Assembly: GCA_038232435.1 (NCBI GenBank)
Contig: JBBSHV010000059.1
Span: forward strand, 1 to 13,097
Direction: 5' to 3'
DNA length: 13,097 nt
Origin: Fen-1247 sp038232435
GTDB taxonomy: Bacteria > Gemmatimonadota > Gemmatimonadetes > Gemmatimonadales > Gemmatimonadaceae
In this document: one piece after another, positions 12,924 to 13,097 of the stretch
How the letters are laid out: every line of letters begins with the position of its first letter
How positions within the stretch are numbered: the first letter of the stretch is position 1
Notes under the pieces: generated by a model
What the model was told of the DNA's origin: nothing
Database searches by the model: none
The model's input: the letters and a program-made list of their open reading frames with translations, nothing else
Position numbers and translations under genes: made by a program

Positions 12924-13097
12924 GGCGGTCATATTCTCGCGCAGTATAAACGCGATGAGCTCGTACGCCGTTTGCCCTGAGAACATCCGTTCGGCCGCCG
13001 TTACGCGCGAGGCAAGGACATCATCACCCAGCAGCTCGCGGGCAGCCCGCGGGCAGCCCGCGTGACGTAGATAGTCGCGTCAGTGGGGATGTGCGCG
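12902..13097 (-). pseudogene. GntR-type regulator effector domain, copy 3, runs off the right edge
   Basis: This is the C-terminal end of the same domain as copy 1, on the minus strand, including the same frame-breaking 11-bp duplication (13041-13062). It is 98% identical to 2462-2657 with no gaps. At all four differing sites (12942, 12945, 12960, 12987) copies 1 and 2 agree with each other and this one differs, so it is the derived copy. It supplies the last six codons and stop of the plus-strand kinase gene. Confidence 0.8.
12902..13097. repeat. Long direct repeat, right copy
   Basis: Partner of 2462-2657, in the same orientation, offset by 10,440 bp. The left edge is sharp at about 12900-12902. 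The right edge is beyond the window. No terminal inverted repeats, target duplications or transposase are visible at either copy. Confidence 0.95.

Noticed and set aside
2462..13097. Insertion sequence or composite transposon
   Set aside because: No transposase, terminal inverted repeats or target duplications were found at the edges of the direct repeats; the repeat is a piece of a protein-coding gene.

Overview
The window is GC-rich bacterial DNA. It mixes intact metal-handling and housekeeping-type genes with many broken or truncated ones. The organism cannot be named from the sequence. The truncated gene at 2129 and the GntR-like effector domain, present in three copies, resemble proteins I associate with Gemmatimonadota, so that phylum is my best guess, with low to moderate confidence.

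Layout, left part (1-4258). A VapB-type antitoxin on the minus strand runs off the left edge, with an AT-rich inverted repeat in front of it. A gene-poor stretch follows, then a frameshifted NlpE-like copper-type lipoprotein and an uncharacterised 259-residue protein (winged-helix-like N-terminus, helical C-terminus), both on the minus strand. A plus-strand membrane-anchored protein (2129) breaks off where a decayed, minus-strand GntR-type effector domain (copy 1) begins. After that come about 600 bp without a recognisable gene and a decayed plus-strand DNA methyltransferase.

Middle part (4259-7333). selO (protein AMPylase family, minus) sits just downstream of a small multi-pass membrane protein gene. 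That gene is in the same open frame as a second, better preserved copy of the GntR-type effector domain (copy 2), which has lost its DNA-binding part. Copy 2 abuts, tail to tail, the last roughly 65 codons of a frameshifted PQQ-dependent dehydrogenase on the plus strand.

Right part (7334-13097). A compact minus-strand operon runs arsR-like regulator, ZIP-like metal transporter split into two overlapping frames, then a Zn/Cd/Pb P-type ATPase. It would sense and move divalent soft metals: the regulator releases the promoter on metal binding, the ATPase exports, and the ZIP-like protein moves metal in a direction I cannot tell. Between the regulator and the transporter lies a four-fold 11-bp tandem repeat in which every unit carries an ATG. 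Divergently transcribed are a class I pyridine nucleotide-disulfide oxidoreductase and a ROK/polyphosphate-glucokinase-like kinase. The kinase stop codon lies inside a third copy (copy 3) of the GntR fragment, which runs off the right edge.

Copies 1 and 3 are direct repeats, 192 of 196 bases identical, 10,440 bp apart, and share the same frame-breaking 11-bp duplication. They bracket selO and the metal operon. The most interesting signals are the start-codon repeat ahead of the ZIP gene, the split ZIP, and the duplicated dead regulator fragment. Several single-base frameshifts could be true decay or sequencing error; this cannot be told from the sequence alone.
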